The notes beneath the pieces are model-generated. The model was not told the origin of the DNA. It was given only the letters and a program-made list of their open reading frames with translations, and made no database searches. Below are positions 27,324 to 36,102 of a stretch of 64,000 nucleotides of DNA, piece after piece. Each line of letters opens with the position of its first letter. The first letter of the stretch is position 1. The stretch is from CAYYWP01 sp050176585 (GTDB taxonomy: Bacteria; Desulfobacterota; Binatia; HRBIN30; CADEER01): contig JBFXHX010000002.1 of assembly GCA_050176585.1 (NCBI GenBank), positions 1 through 64,000 on the forward strand, read 5' to 3'. The position numbers were made by a program, and so were the translations under genes.

Positions 27324-27565
27324 GGGCCGCCGACGCTCCGATGCGCGCTGGCGCATGCCGCCGTCGCGACCGAGCGCCGGGGATCCACCCGTGCCCCGGC
27401 ATCGCCGCAACGGCCCGATCGCGTCGTCCCGTCGTTACAAATCCTCTTAGCGCCGTGGCGGTGCGAAACAAGTCCCTATGCTCCACCGGTTAACACAGCG
27501 CCGGGCACCGGCGGCTTGCAGTTCTCACGCGGCGGTGCATCACATCGCGCGTTGCGCGCAGAGCC

Positions 27566-28936
27566 ATGAGCCGGCTGTTGGTGAGACACGCGCGGATCGT
27601 CGCCACCATGGACGACGCGCGGCGCGAGATTTCCGACTGCGACATCCTCATCGATGGCCCCGTGATCAGCCGCGTCGGCCCGCGCCTCGAAGCGCCCGGC
27701 GCCGAGGTGCTCGACGCCAGCGGCTGCGTCGTGTTGCCAGGCTTCGTCAATACGCACAACCACAGCTTCGAGGCGCTCTACCGCGCGGTGCCCGGCATGC
27801 AGGATGCGCGTTTCGATCGCTGGAGCGACTATTTCGCCAAGCTCTGGATCGAGCGCCCGATGTCGCCCGAGGCCGCACAGGCGGCGGCGCGGGTGAACTT
27901 CGCCGAGATGGTGCTCACCGGCACCACGCTGTCCGCCGATCAGCATTACCTCTACCCACCCGGCCAGCCCCCCGAGTTCGTCGACCGCGCCATCGCCGCC
28001 GCGGCCGAGGTCGGCCTGCGCTATCAGCCCTCGCGCGGCTGCCTCACCCTCGGCCGCTCGCGCGGCGGCTTGGTGGCCGACGAGTCCACCCAGCCCGAGG
28101 ACGTCGTGCTGCGCCACGCCGAGGCGTTGATCGCCCGCTACCACGACCCCCGCCCGCTGGCGATGGTGCGCATCGACCTCGCCCCGGTCGGCATCTACGC
28201 CGACAGCGAAGCGATCTTTCGCCAGATGCGCGCCCTGGCCGCCGCGCACCCCGGCGTGCGCCTGGCCACCCACATCCACGAAGCGGTCGATGTCGACTTC
28301 ACGCTGGCGCGCTACGGCGTGCGCCCGGTGGAGTTCCTGGCCCGCGTCGGCTGGCTGGCGCCCGACGTGGTGCTCTACCACGTCACCCACCCGCCGCTGA
28401 CCGACGCCGAGATCACACAGCTCGCCGCCAGCGGTGCCCACGTCTCGCACGCGCTGGCCTCCGACCTGCGGCTCGGCTGGGGGCTGACCCGGGTGCGCGA
28501 TCTGCTCGACGCCGGCGCCCACGTGTGCCTGGGCACCACCGGGCCGGCCTCCAACCTCGGGGGCGACCTGCTCACCGAGGCGCAGTTGGTGCTGCTGGCG
28601 CACCGGGTGCACGCGCTGGAGCCGGCGCGCTGGCTGACGGCGCGGGAGACGCTGTGGCTGGCGACGCGCGCGGGCGCGCGGGCGCTGGGGCGGGACGACC
28701 TCGGCTCGATCGAGCCCGGCAAGGGCGCGGACCTGGCCGTGTTCGCCGTGGAGACCATCGACCGCGCCGGGCACCACGATCCGGTCGCGGCGCTGCTGTT
28801 CACCGGCTCCTCGCACTTCACGCGCGCCACCATCGTCAACGGCCGCGTCGTAGCGCGCGACGGCCGCCTGCTGTGCTTCGACCAGGAGCGCGCAGTGCGC
28901 GAAGCCAATGCGTGGGCCCGCCGAATGGCCGGTTAA
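27566..28936 (+). CDS. Amidohydrolase, 8-oxoguanine deaminase/AtzB-like, lacking the usual metal aspartate
   Basis: The product is 456 residues of the cytosine-deaminase-like amidohydrolase group that includes 8-oxoguanine deaminase, TrzN and AtzB. It shows VNTHNHSFEAL (HxH), ATHIHEAVDVD, YHVTHPPLTDAEI and C-terminal GSIEPGKGADLAVF. The normally invariant aspartate of GTDGxASN is threonine here (LGTTGPASN, codon 28538-28540). That residue binds the zinc and activates water, so the enzyme may be inactive as a deaminase, use another residue, or have a changed role. The gene is divergent from the large subunit at 24947-27310. Deamination of a purine or triazine-like ring would be the family expectation. 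Confidence 0.85.
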   Translation: MSRLLVRHARIVATMDDARREISDCDILIDGPVISRVGPRLEAPGAEVLDASGCVVLPGFVNTHNHSFEALYRAVPGMQDARFDRWSDYFAKLWIERPMSPEAAQAAARVNFAEMVLTGTTLSADQHYLYPPGQPPEFVDRAIAAAAEVGLRYQPSRGCLTLGRSRGGLVADESTQPEDVVLRHAEALIARYHDPRPLAMVRIDLAPVGIYADSEAIFRQMRALAAAHPGVRLATHIHEAVDVDFTLARYGVRPVEFLARVGWLAPDVVLYHVTHPPLTDAEITQLAASGAHVSHALASDLRLGWGLTRVRDLLDAGAHVCLGTTGPASNLGGDLLTEAQLVLLAHRVHALEPARWLTARETLWLATRAGARALGRDDLGSIEPGKGADLAVFAVETIDRAGHHDPVAALLFTGSSHFTRATIVNGRVVARDGRLLCFDQERAVREANAWARRMAG

Positions 28937-29040
28937 GCTGTTGCGCTGCGAGGCTGTTCGCTGTTCGCGCTGCGGAGCGGCGCGGGAAGGGTCATTGCGT
29001 GGACGCCAGCCTCCGTAACAGCCTAGCAGCGTAACAGCTT
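28935..29040. repeat. Intergenic palindromic element, copy 2
   Basis: AAGCTGTTGCGCTGCGAGGC (28935 on) and its partner ending GCGTAACAGCTT (29014-29040) form arms of about 26 bases differing at two positions and one indel. The right arm shares CGTAACAG and GCGTAACAGCTTGC with copy 1 at 24916-24943. It starts at the stop codon of the plus-strand amidohydrolase gene and lies before the end of a convergent gene. Confidence 0.68.
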
Positions 29041-29043
29041 GCA

Positions 29044-29077
29044 GCAGCCCCTTCTGCGAGCTCCGCAGAGGGGCTGC
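29044..29077. terminator. GC-rich hairpin between convergent genes
   Basis: Arms GCAGCCCCTTCTGCG and CGCAGAGGGGCTGC pair over 14 bases with one bulge and a short AGCTC loop. It lies just beyond the palindromic repeat and 10 bases from the end of the minus-strand dienelactone-hydrolase-like gene, whose transcript it may terminate. Only a short T pair follows, so the call is moderate. Confidence 0.5.
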
Positions 29078-29087
29078 TTACATGCCG

Positions 29088-29798
29088 TTAGGCGAAGACC
29101 TCGCGGAGAAAGTCCTGCATCGTGGCCCACGAACGGCGATCCGCGGTGGGCGAGTAGGCTACACCATTGGCGCGGTCGTTCAGCGTCGGCTCGGTGAAGG
29201 CGTGCACAGTGTCGCCGTAGATGTGGATCTGCCAATCGGCGCCCGCTTCGCTCATCTCCTTGATAAAGCCCTGCACCTGTTCAGGCGGGACCAGTGGATC
29301 GTCCTGCCCGTGCAGAGCCAGAACCTTCGCGCGGATCTTGGCGCGCTCGCCGCCCGCCGGCGCGGTGAGCAACCCATGGAAGCTCACCACGCCGCGCACG
29401 TCGGCCCCCATGCGAGCCAGATCGAGCACGCACAGCCCGCCGAAGCAGTAGCCGATCGCTGCGATGCGGCTCGCGTCGACTTCCGGCAGGCCCTGCACCG
29501 TGCGCAGCGCAGCGTCGAGGCGGCGCGCGAGGAGCTTGCGATCTTCGAGGAAGGGCATCATCAACCTGGTGTTCTCTTCCGGATTGGTGCCGCGCTTGCC
29601 GGCGCCGTACATGTCCACCGCGAATGCCGCGTAACCCAGCTCCGCGAGCTTGCGCGCCTTGTCGCGCTCGAAGTCACCTGCGCCACCCCACGCGTGCAAA
29701 ATCAGCACGGCGGGCCGCGGCGTGTTGTCGCTCTCGCAGGCGAGATAGCCGTCGAGCTCGGTATTCCCCTCTCGATATGTCACTTGGCGCGTTGCCAT
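29088..29798 (-). CDS. Dienelactone hydrolase family protein
   Basis: The product is 236 residues of the alpha/beta-hydrolase DLH family. The catalytic triad is visible as Cys118 in IGYCFGGLC, Asp166 in LHGQDDPLV and His199 in DTVHAFTEP. VLILHAWGGAGDF holds the oxyanion region. No signal peptide is present, so it acts in the cytoplasm. Classical members open dienelactones from chlorocatechols; many others are general carboxyl-ester or lactone hydrolases. It stands alone on the minus strand, with the amidase operon divergent from it about 165 bases away. Lactone opening after ring oxidation would fit the island but is not shown. Confidence 0.9.
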   Translation of the reverse strand: MATRQVTYREGNTELDGYLACESDNTPRPAVLILHAWGGAGDFERDKARKLAELGYAAFAVDMYGAGKRGTNPEENTRLMMPFLEDRKLLARRLDAALRTVQGLPEVDASRIAAIGYCFGGLCVLDLARMGADVRGVVSFHGLLTAPAGGERAKIRAKVLALHGQDDPLVPPEQVQGFIKEMSEAGADWQIHIYGDTVHAFTEPTLNDRANGVAYSPTADRRSWATMQDFLREVFA

Positions 29799-29963
29799 GC
29801 GTGTCCCTCCTCGCGGTCTTCTCTACTGCGACTCGGGTGCGCGGCGCTACAGGGGGGATGGCGCGCCCTGACCGAATAGGTCTCCTTGTGCCGCGCCGGG
29901 AAGGCGCGTAGAGACGCGGCCGCGCCGCAACGATGCATAGACGCGGCCAAGGGGAGCAGCCCG

Positions 29964-30146
29964 TTGGAGCATAGACAGGTGATAGCGGCACGCCTCGCGG
30001 CCGTCGGCATCGCGCTGAGCGCTAGCGACATCGATCACCTCGCCGCCGCCTACCCGGCATTGCTGGACTGGGAGCGCATGGTGCAGGCGATGCTGCGGCC
30101 GGATACCGAGCCCGCGCTGATCTTCCGCGCTCAGCCGGACGAATGA
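29964..30146 (+). CDS. Small amidase partner, GatC/AtzG-like (DUF4089-like)
   Basis: About 60 residues are encoded from the TTG at 29964 (GGGGAG seven bases before it); a GTG at 29979 or an ATG at 29886 are alternatives. The ending PALLDWERMVQAMLRPDTEP followed by ALIF resembles the C-terminus of small AtzG/GatC-type proteins, which embrace amidase-signature enzymes such as AtzE and GatA. The stop overlaps the start of the amidase gene in ATGA (30143-30146), exactly the arrangement of those partners. Proposed role: folding or stabilising subunit of the downstream amidase. The protein is short, so the call rests on context plus this terminal motif. Confidence 0.68.
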   Translation: MEHRQVIAARLAAVGIALSASDIDHLAAAYPALLDWERMVQAMLRPDTEPALIFRAQPDE

Positions 30147-31552
30147 TCGCGGCGAGCGCGGATTCCGCGCTGGCATACCTCCCGCTCGCGGAAGCCGGCG
30201 CGCGGATCGCCGCACGCGAGCTGTCGCCCGTCGAGCTCACGCAAGCGATGCTGGACCGCATCACCGCGCTCAACCCGCGGCTGCATGCGTATTACAGCGT
30301 ATTCGCGGACGAGGCTTTGAGCGCGGCACGCGCGGCCGAGCGCGAGATTCAGAGCGGCCGCCATCGCGGCCCGCTGCACGGCGTTCCAATCGCGGTGAAG
30401 GACATCTACGAGACCGGTCCGACCACCGGCGGCTCGCGCGTGCGCAAGGACTATGTCGCGCAGCAAGATTGCACGGTGGTGAGCAAGCTCAAGCAGCATG
30501 GCGCGGTGCTGCTCGGCAAGCTCGCGACGTACGAGTTCGCCGCGGGCATGCCGACGCTGTCGTCGCATTTCCCACCGGCCCGCAATCCCTGGAACACGGC
30601 CCTCAATCCGGGCGGGTCGAGCAGTGGCGCGGGCGTGGCGTTGGCCGCCGGCCTCGCCTTCGGCGCCATGGGCACGGACACGGGCGGCTCGATCCGCTAT
30701 CCGGCATTCTGCTGCGGCGTCGTTGGCTTGAAGCCCACCTACGGCCGGGTCAGCCGCGCCGGAGTGTTCCCGCTGTCGTGGAACTTGGATCACACCGGCC
30801 CGATGGCACGTGCGGTCAGAGACTGCGCGCTCATGCTCCAGGCGTGTGCCGGCTACGACGCGCGCGATCCGGCTTCCGCGCGGGCCGCGGTTCCGGATTT
30901 CAGCGCCCGCCTCGGACGCGATCTGCACGGTCTACGCATCGGCATCCCGCGCCGGCTGTTCGCGGACAGCTGCGCGCCGGAGATCCTCGCCGCTTTCGAA
31001 CCCGCGGTGCTCCGGATGTCGGAGCTGGGCGCCGCAGTGAGCGACATCGATTCGGTTGCGTTGGACGAGTTGCTGGCCGTCTTTTGGACGCTGGCGTGTG
31101 CCGACGCGGCCGCTTATCATCTCCACGATCTGCGCGAGCGGCCCGCGGAGTACGAATCGGACATGCGACTGCTGCTGGCGCTCGGCACGCTGATCAGCGC
31201 CTCCGCGTACGTCCAGGCCGAGCGCGTGCGCGAACAGATCCGCCGCGAGATGCTGCGGCAGCTCGACAGCATCGATCTATTCATGCTGCCGACGATCGGC
31301 ATGATGCCGCGGGCGATTCGCGCCCAGTCGAGAGGCTTTTCGATCCTGGCCGGGCGCATGCCGCTCTACACCGCGCTCTTCAACCTCAGCGGGTTTCCGG
31401 CCCTGGCGCTGCCCTGCGGCTTCAGCCCCGCGGGTCTGCCAATCGGCTTCCAGCTCGCCGGTAGACCATTTGAGGAACCCATGCTGCTGCAGGCCGGCCA
31501 CGCATACGAGCAGGCGACGGAATGGCACACGCGTCACCCGGAAGGCTGCTAG
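30143..31552 (+). CDS. Amidase-signature family hydrolase
   Basis: The product is 469 residues of the amidase-signature family with the complete Ser-cisSer-Lys triad: Lys86 in PIAVKDIYET, the serine cluster GGSSSGAGV (residues 157-164) and nucleophile Ser183 in GTDTGGSIRYPAFC. It ends with ALPCGFSPAGLPIGFQLAG, typical of GatA/AtzE-like enzymes. It would hydrolyse a small amide, urea derivative or carbamoyl compound in the cytoplasm. Translation is coupled to the small upstream partner. A convergent triple-RidA gene follows. The family is sure, the substrate is not; allophanate, biuret-derived or heterocyclic amides would suit the neighbourhood. Confidence 0.92.
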   Translation: MIAASADSALAYLPLAEAGARIAARELSPVELTQAMLDRITALNPRLHAYYSVFADEALSAARAAEREIQSGRHRGPLHGVPIAVKDIYETGPTTGGSRVRKDYVAQQDCTVVSKLKQHGAVLLGKLATYEFAAGMPTLSSHFPPARNPWNTALNPGGSSSGAGVALAAGLAFGAMGTDTGGSIRYPAFCCGVVGLKPTYGRVSRAGVFPLSWNLDHTGPMARAVRDCALMLQACAGYDARDPASARAAVPDFSARLGRDLHGLRIGIPRRLFADSCAPEILAAFEPAVLRMSELGAAVSDIDSVALDELLAVFWTLACADAAAYHLHDLRERPAEYESDMRLLLALGTLISASAYVQAERVREQIRREMLRQLDSIDLFMLPTIGMMPRAIRAQSRGFSILAGRMPLYTALFNLSGFPALALPCGFSPAGLPIGFQLAGRPFEEPMLLQAGHAYEQATEWHTRHPEGC

Positions 31553-31683
31553 GCTGTGGGAAGACATTTCAACCCGGCACACGGGAGCGAGCCTGGTGGT
31601 GTTCCGTTCGCTTGTCGATCTCCGGCGTCGACTGTGGCCGTCGCTCCCGTAACAGCTGACCCGTGAACAGCTAACAACCTGCC
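31541..31683. repeat. Intergenic palindromic element, copy 3
   Basis: The outer arms are GAAGGCTGCTAGGCTGT and ACAGCTAACAACCTGCC; a perfect inner pair ACGGGAGCGA (31581-31590) and TCGCTCCCGT (31641-31650) gives a second stem. CCGTAACAGCTGACCCGTGA relates it to copies 1 and 2. It overlaps the stop of the amidase gene and abuts the convergent triple-RidA gene. Confidence 0.6.
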
Positions 31684-31687
31684 ATTG

Positions 31688-32881
31688 TCACACCACCGCG
31701 AGCGCGTGGATCTCGTGTAGGTAGCCTTCCTTCCAGAGCCCGGTGGTGCCGACCGATGTCCATGCGGGCGCCTCGCCGCGCGGGAAGTACTCCGCGCCGA
31801 CTTTCGCCACTGTCTCGCAAGCGCGCATGTCTTTGTGAAACGCGGTGATCTCGACGACGTTGTCCAGCGTCGCGTCGAAACCGGCCAGGATTTTTTGGAT
31901 CTGCTCGAAGTCGTAGCGCGTTTGCGCCTCGACATCGCCCGCGCCGATGATGTTGCCATCGCCGTCCGAAGCCACCTGGCCGGAGATCGCAATCAGGCTG
32001 CCGCCCGCCTTCTTGGTCCCACCCGATACCGGGATGACCCGCCACCAGATCGTGTCGGGCGTGCTCGCGAGGCGTTTTCCCGGGCTGAAATCCGCGATGG
32101 TCCGGTACTCGCCGAGGACACCCGGCGCGTACAGCCCGGGCGTCCCGATAGCGGTCCACGCGGAGGCGCTCTCGAGCGGCGTCCGACCGAAGACCTCCGA
32201 GCAGACCAGCTCGCCGGCGAGCTCCATGCCGCGCGGATCGACGTGGAACGAGAGGATCTCGATCACGTCGTCCAGCGTGCCGCCGGCCGCCTCGACGACG
32301 GCTTTGATGTTGAGGAAGGACTGGCGGGCCTGCAGCGCGTGGTTGCCGGGCGCGACCAGATTCCCCTCGGCATCGGTGGGAACCTGACCGGACAGGAACA
32401 TCAAGTTGCCCTTCTTGCAGCCCGCCGACAGCGGCAGCGCGCGCAGCCATGCCACCGCATCCGGCGTGAAACACTCCTTCTGTTCCTTGCCGAGATGCGC
32501 GATCGCCTTGATGCACACGGCCGCGCCGCTCACGTACGTGCCCGGGGTGCCGACGGCCGTCCACGCCGGGTAATCCCGCTTGAAGAACTCGGTCCCCGCT
32601 TCGACCACATCGCCGAGCTGTCGGACGTCGGTATGAAACGAGACCAGATCCAGCACGTCGTCCAGCCCGCCCCCGGCTTCTTCGACGATCGCTTGAATCT
32701 GGCCGAAGACGTTCCGCGCTTGCGCTGTGACGTCACCCGGGGCGGCGATGTCACCACCAGGCCCGAGGCTGAGCTGTCCACTGATGAAGAGCAAGTCGCC
32801 CACGCGCACGCCCGCACTCCCCGGGTGTGACCCGGGCCACCCGGTGCCCTTCGGAGCGTAAAACGCCTTTGCCGGTGCCAT
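31688..32881 (-). CDS. Triple-domain RidA/YjgF-family fusion protein
   Basis: The 397-residue protein is three RidA-like units in a row, about residues 1-130, 135-268 and 275-397. Each has the SGQ strand (LLFISGQLS, LMFLSGQVP, LIAISGQVA), the LDDV/LDNV helix end with SFH or AFH, and a terminal repeat: PAWTAVGTPGTY, SAWTAIGTPGLY, PAWTSVGTTGLW. Ordinary RidA proteins are homotrimers of about 130 residues, so one chain could form the whole trimer. The arginine essential for imine hydrolysis in RidA is absent in all three units. The gene leads to the FAD-subunit gene at 32891-33757, ten bases away, as the last gene of the minus-strand hydroxylase operon. Function is unknown. Confidence 0.9.
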   Translation of the reverse strand: MAPAKAFYAPKGTGWPGSHPGSAGVRVGDLLFISGQLSLGPGGDIAAPGDVTAQARNVFGQIQAIVEEAGGGLDDVLDLVSFHTDVRQLGDVVEAGTEFFKRDYPAWTAVGTPGTYVSGAAVCIKAIAHLGKEQKECFTPDAVAWLRALPLSAGCKKGNLMFLSGQVPTDAEGNLVAPGNHALQARQSFLNIKAVVEAAGGTLDDVIEILSFHVDPRGMELAGELVCSEVFGRTPLESASAWTAIGTPGLYAPGVLGEYRTIADFSPGKRLASTPDTIWWRVIPVSGGTKKAGGSLIAISGQVASDGDGNIIGAGDVEAQTRYDFEQIQKILAGFDATLDNVVEITAFHKDMRACETVAKVGAEYFPRGEAPAWTSVGTTGLWKEGYLHEIHALAVV

Positions 32882-32890
32882 GGCTCCCCC

Positions 32891-33757
32891 TCAACTCCGT
32901 TGAGCCGCACGCGCGCGGGCGCGGGCGATCGCACGGCCGATGTACACGCCGAGCAGGTGACGGCGGTACTCGCCGGAGGCGAACGCATCGCCCATCGGAT
33001 CGCATTCCGCGATCGCCGCGCACGCTTTCTCGACGTCCGCCGGCTCGAGCGCGCCGCCCTGCAGGGCCGATTCTACGCTGCGCGCGCGAAACGGGCTGGC
33101 GTTCACGCCCGTCACGCCGATGGCGGCGCGCTCGCACCGACCGCGCGCGTCGAGCCCCAGCGACACCGCGACGCCGACAATCGCAAATCCCGAAGCCGGA
33201 TGCCGCATCTTGACGTAGGCGGTCGCGTTGCGCGCGCCGGGCGCGGCGAGGCGCACCTCGGTGAGGATCTCATCCGGCCCGGTCGCGCTCTGTAACATTC
33301 CCGTGAAGAAGCTCGCCGCCGGTACTCGGCGCTCGCCGCGCGGCCCGCGCAGGACGGCTTCGCCGTCGAGGGCGAGAAATACGGCTGGCCAGTCTGCCGC
33401 CGGGTCCGCATGGACAAGGCTACCGCCGATTGTCCCGCGGTTGCGCACCTGCAGGTCGCCGATTGCGTACGCCGCTTCCGCCACCACATCCACGCCCCGA
33501 ACCTCCTCGCTCGCGAGCAGCCGGTGATGGGCCACGCACGCACCCATCGCGATCGCATCGCCGCTGCGCCGGATCGCGCCGAGCTCGGGGATGCGGGTGA
33601 TGTCGACCAGCGCGGGCGGATTCGCGAGCCGGAGCTTCATCGCCGGGATGAGGCTCATGCCGCCGCCGAGGATCTTGGCGTCCGGCGAGGCGCTGAGCAG
33701 GCGCAGCGCTTCGTCCACCGAGCGCGCCGCTGTGTAAGTGAACTCGGCGGGAATCAT
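32891..33757 (-). CDS. Molybdenum hydroxylase FAD-binding (medium) subunit, CoxM-like
   Basis: The product is 288 residues. The flavin motif AKILGGGMSLIPAMKLRLA is close to the family pattern, and NRGTIGGSLVHADPAADWP is the second flavin-binding segment. The ATG at 33757 overlaps the large-subunit stop (ATGA, 33754-33757); an open frame continuing to 33874 is a shadow of the large subunit. Together with 33754-36102 and 36102-36569 it makes a complete three-subunit hydroxylase in the order small-large-medium. It transfers electrons from the clusters to a quinone, NAD or other acceptor; which one is unknown. Confidence 0.93.
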   Translation of the reverse strand: MIPAEFTYTAARSVDEALRLLSASPDAKILGGGMSLIPAMKLRLANPPALVDITRIPELGAIRRSGDAIAMGACVAHHRLLASEEVRGVDVVAEAAYAIGDLQVRNRGTIGGSLVHADPAADWPAVFLALDGEAVLRGPRGERRVPAASFFTGMLQSATGPDEILTEVRLAAPGARNATAYVKMRHPASGFAIVGVAVSLGLDARGRCERAAIGVTGVNASPFRARSVESALQGGALEPADVEKACAAIAECDPMGDAFASGEYRRHLLGVYIGRAIARARARAAQRS

Positions 33758-36102
33758 GACCGTTTCTCCTCGGCGTCGCGGATCGCGCGCCACAGGCGCT
33801 CGGGCTTGAGCGGCATGTCGATGTGAGTGACGCCGAGCGGGCGCAGGGCATCGAGAGCGGCGCTCACCAGGCACGGCGTGGAGCCGATCGTGCCGAGCTC
33901 ACCAATGCCCTTGGCGCCGAGCGGGTTGACGGACGTCGGCGTACACGTGCGGTCCAGCGTAATGCGTGGAAACATGGGCGCGCGCGGCACGGCATATTCC
34001 GCCAGCGTGCCGGACAGGAGCTGGCCGGCATCGTCGTACCGGATTTCCTCGCACCATGCCTGGCCGAGGCCCTGGACGATGCCGCCGAGGCGCTGTCCAT
34101 CGGCCAGCATGGGGTTGATCACGTTGCCGAAGTCGTCCACCGCCACGTAGCGACGCAGCGTGAGCTCACCGGTCTGGCGGTCGATCTCCACCTCCGCCAG
34201 GTGCGCGCCAAAGGGGAAGGTCGTCGCGCTGGGTTCGAAGCGCGCCACCGCCTCGAGGCCCGGCTCCTCGTTCGGCATCGGCCGGCCCCACGTATGCGCG
34301 GCCATCGCCACCTCGCGGAAGCTGACGCGCGGCCCGCCGCCGACGGCCGAGAAAACGCCGTCGGCAAACTCGATGTCGCGGTCGTGAACCTCGAGCAAAT
34401 GCCCGGCGATGCGCTTGCCCTTGGCGATGATCTTGTCGAGCGCCATGTGCACGGCCGTACCGCCGACGACGAGGCCGCGGCTGCCGAACGTGCCGACGCC
34501 GTGCGTGACGATATCGGTGTCGCCGTGGACCACCACCACATCGTCGATATCTACGCCGAACGCATCTGCGGTCATCTGGGCAAAGGCCGTCTCCTGGCCC
34601 TGCCCATGCGGCGACGTGCCGGTCATCACCATCACATTCCCGGTCGGCTCGACGCGGATTTCCGCGCTTTCCCAGTAGCCGTGGCGCTCCGCTTCGCCCG
34701 AGCCCTTGCTCGATCCGAAACCGCAGATCTCGGTGAAGGTGGCGAGCCCGATGCCGATCAGGCGGCCCGAGCGCCGCGCGTCCGCCTGCTCGCGCCGCGC
34801 TTTCGCGTAGTCGAACAGCTCGAGCGCGCGATCCATGGCCGCGGCGTAGTTGCCGGTGTCATAGGTCGCCCCCGAGGGCGTGGTGTACGGGAACGCCTCC
34901 GGCGCGATGAAGTTCCGCCGCCGCACCTCCGCGGGGTCGAGCTGGAGCGCCGCGGCGACTGCGTCCATGACGCGCTCGATGATGTACGTCGCCTCTGGCC
35001 GACCCGCACCGCGGTACGCGTCGGTCGCCATCGTGTTCGTGTACGCGCTCACCACCTCGAACGAGACGGCTTGCACCCGATAACAGCCGGGCACCATGAG
35101 CGGGGTGAACGTCGGCACCGCCGGTCCGATCATTGATGGATAGCCGCCGATCTCGGCGATCGTTTTCAGCTTGAGCGCCGTCACCTCGCCGGTCTGCGTG
35201 TATGCCGCTTCGACGTATTCGACGTGACCGCGGCCATGGCTGCTGTTTGCCAGGTTTTCGGTCCGCGTTTCGGCCCACTTGATGGGCCGGCGCAGCTTCC
35301 GGCTGATCCACGGCAGCACGCACTCCTCGGGATAGGTCGGGATCTTGGCGCCGAACGCGCCGCCGACCTCGGGCGCGATGACGCGGATGCGCACTTCCGG
35401 AATGCCCAGGCACATCGAGAGCTGTTGCTTTGCGCCGTGCGGGGCCTGAGTGGACGTCCACACGGTGAGCTTCTGCGGGCCTTCCTCCCAATGCGCCAGG
35501 ACGGCGCGCGGCTCCATTGGCACCGCGGCGACGCGGTGGTTGACGAGCCGGAGCTTCACCGTACCCGCGGCGGCGGCGAAGAGTTCGGCGGTCTTCGGAT
35601 TGTCGACCGCCATGGTCATGCAGATATTGTCGGGCAGCTCGTCGTATACGCGCGGCGCACCGGGCGCGAGCGCCTGCTCGACGTCGATGACCGGAGTGCC
35701 GGGATCGATGTCCACCTCCACCTCAGCGGCGGCATCGCGGGCGATGTAGCGGTCCTGGGCGACAACGACGGCGATCGGCTGACCGACGTAGCGCACGGCG
35801 CCGTCGGCGAGCAGCGGATGTTTGACCTGGCGGCCTTCCGGCAGACCGATCACGCATGGGGTCGAGCCGACGCTGCCGCGGAAGTCGTCGAACGTGTAGA
35901 CTGCGACGACGCCGCGGCGCGCCCGCGCCCGTGAGGTATCGATGCTGCGAATGCGGCCGGCGGCGTACTGGCTGTGGACGAACGCCGCGTGCAGCATGCG
36001 CGGAAGCTTGAAATCATCGGTATAGCTGGCTAGGCCGCGGATGAGCCGCGGGTCCTCGCGCCGCTTGATCGGCGCCCCGACGAGAGACGGTTTCGTCGCC
36101 AT
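33754..36102 (-). CDS. Molybdenum hydroxylase large subunit (xanthine dehydrogenase/CoxL family, form II type)
   Basis: The product is 782 residues beginning with LVGAPIKRREDPRLIRGLAS. It contains EVGGAFGAKIPTYPEE, the loop TDAYRGAGRPEATY, GQGQETAFAQ and GAKGIGELGTIG with the catalytic glutamate. AYRGAGR is the signature of form II CoxL-like proteins, not of CO-oxidising form I (AYRCSFR). The start overlaps the small-subunit stop and the end overlaps the medium-subunit start, so the three are translationally coupled. An upstream open frame reaching 36441 is a shadow. Natural substrates of form II enzymes are mostly unknown; nicotinate-, purine- or aldehyde-type compounds are possible. Confidence 0.94.
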   Translation of the reverse strand: MATKPSLVGAPIKRREDPRLIRGLASYTDDFKLPRMLHAAFVHSQYAAGRIRSIDTSRARARRGVVAVYTFDDFRGSVGSTPCVIGLPEGRQVKHPLLADGAVRYVGQPIAVVVAQDRYIARDAAAEVEVDIDPGTPVIDVEQALAPGAPRVYDELPDNICMTMAVDNPKTAELFAAAAGTVKLRLVNHRVAAVPMEPRAVLAHWEEGPQKLTVWTSTQAPHGAKQQLSMCLGIPEVRIRVIAPEVGGAFGAKIPTYPEECVLPWISRKLRRPIKWAETRTENLANSSHGRGHVEYVEAAYTQTGEVTALKLKTIAEIGGYPSMIGPAVPTFTPLMVPGCYRVQAVSFEVVSAYTNTMATDAYRGAGRPEATYIIERVMDAVAAALQLDPAEVRRRNFIAPEAFPYTTPSGATYDTGNYAAAMDRALELFDYAKARREQADARRSGRLIGIGLATFTEICGFGSSKGSGEAERHGYWESAEIRVEPTGNVMVMTGTSPHGQGQETAFAQMTADAFGVDIDDVVVVHGDTDIVTHGVGTFGSRGLVVGGTAVHMALDKIIAKGKRIAGHLLEVHDRDIEFADGVFSAVGGGPRVSFREVAMAAHTWGRPMPNEEPGLEAVARFEPSATTFPFGAHLAEVEIDRQTGELTLRRYVAVDDFGNVINPMLADGQRLGGIVQGLGQAWCEEIRYDDAGQLLSGTLAEYAVPRAPMFPRITLDRTCTPTSVNPLGAKGIGELGTIGSTPCLVSAALDALRPLGVTHIDMPLKPERLWRAIRDAEEKRS

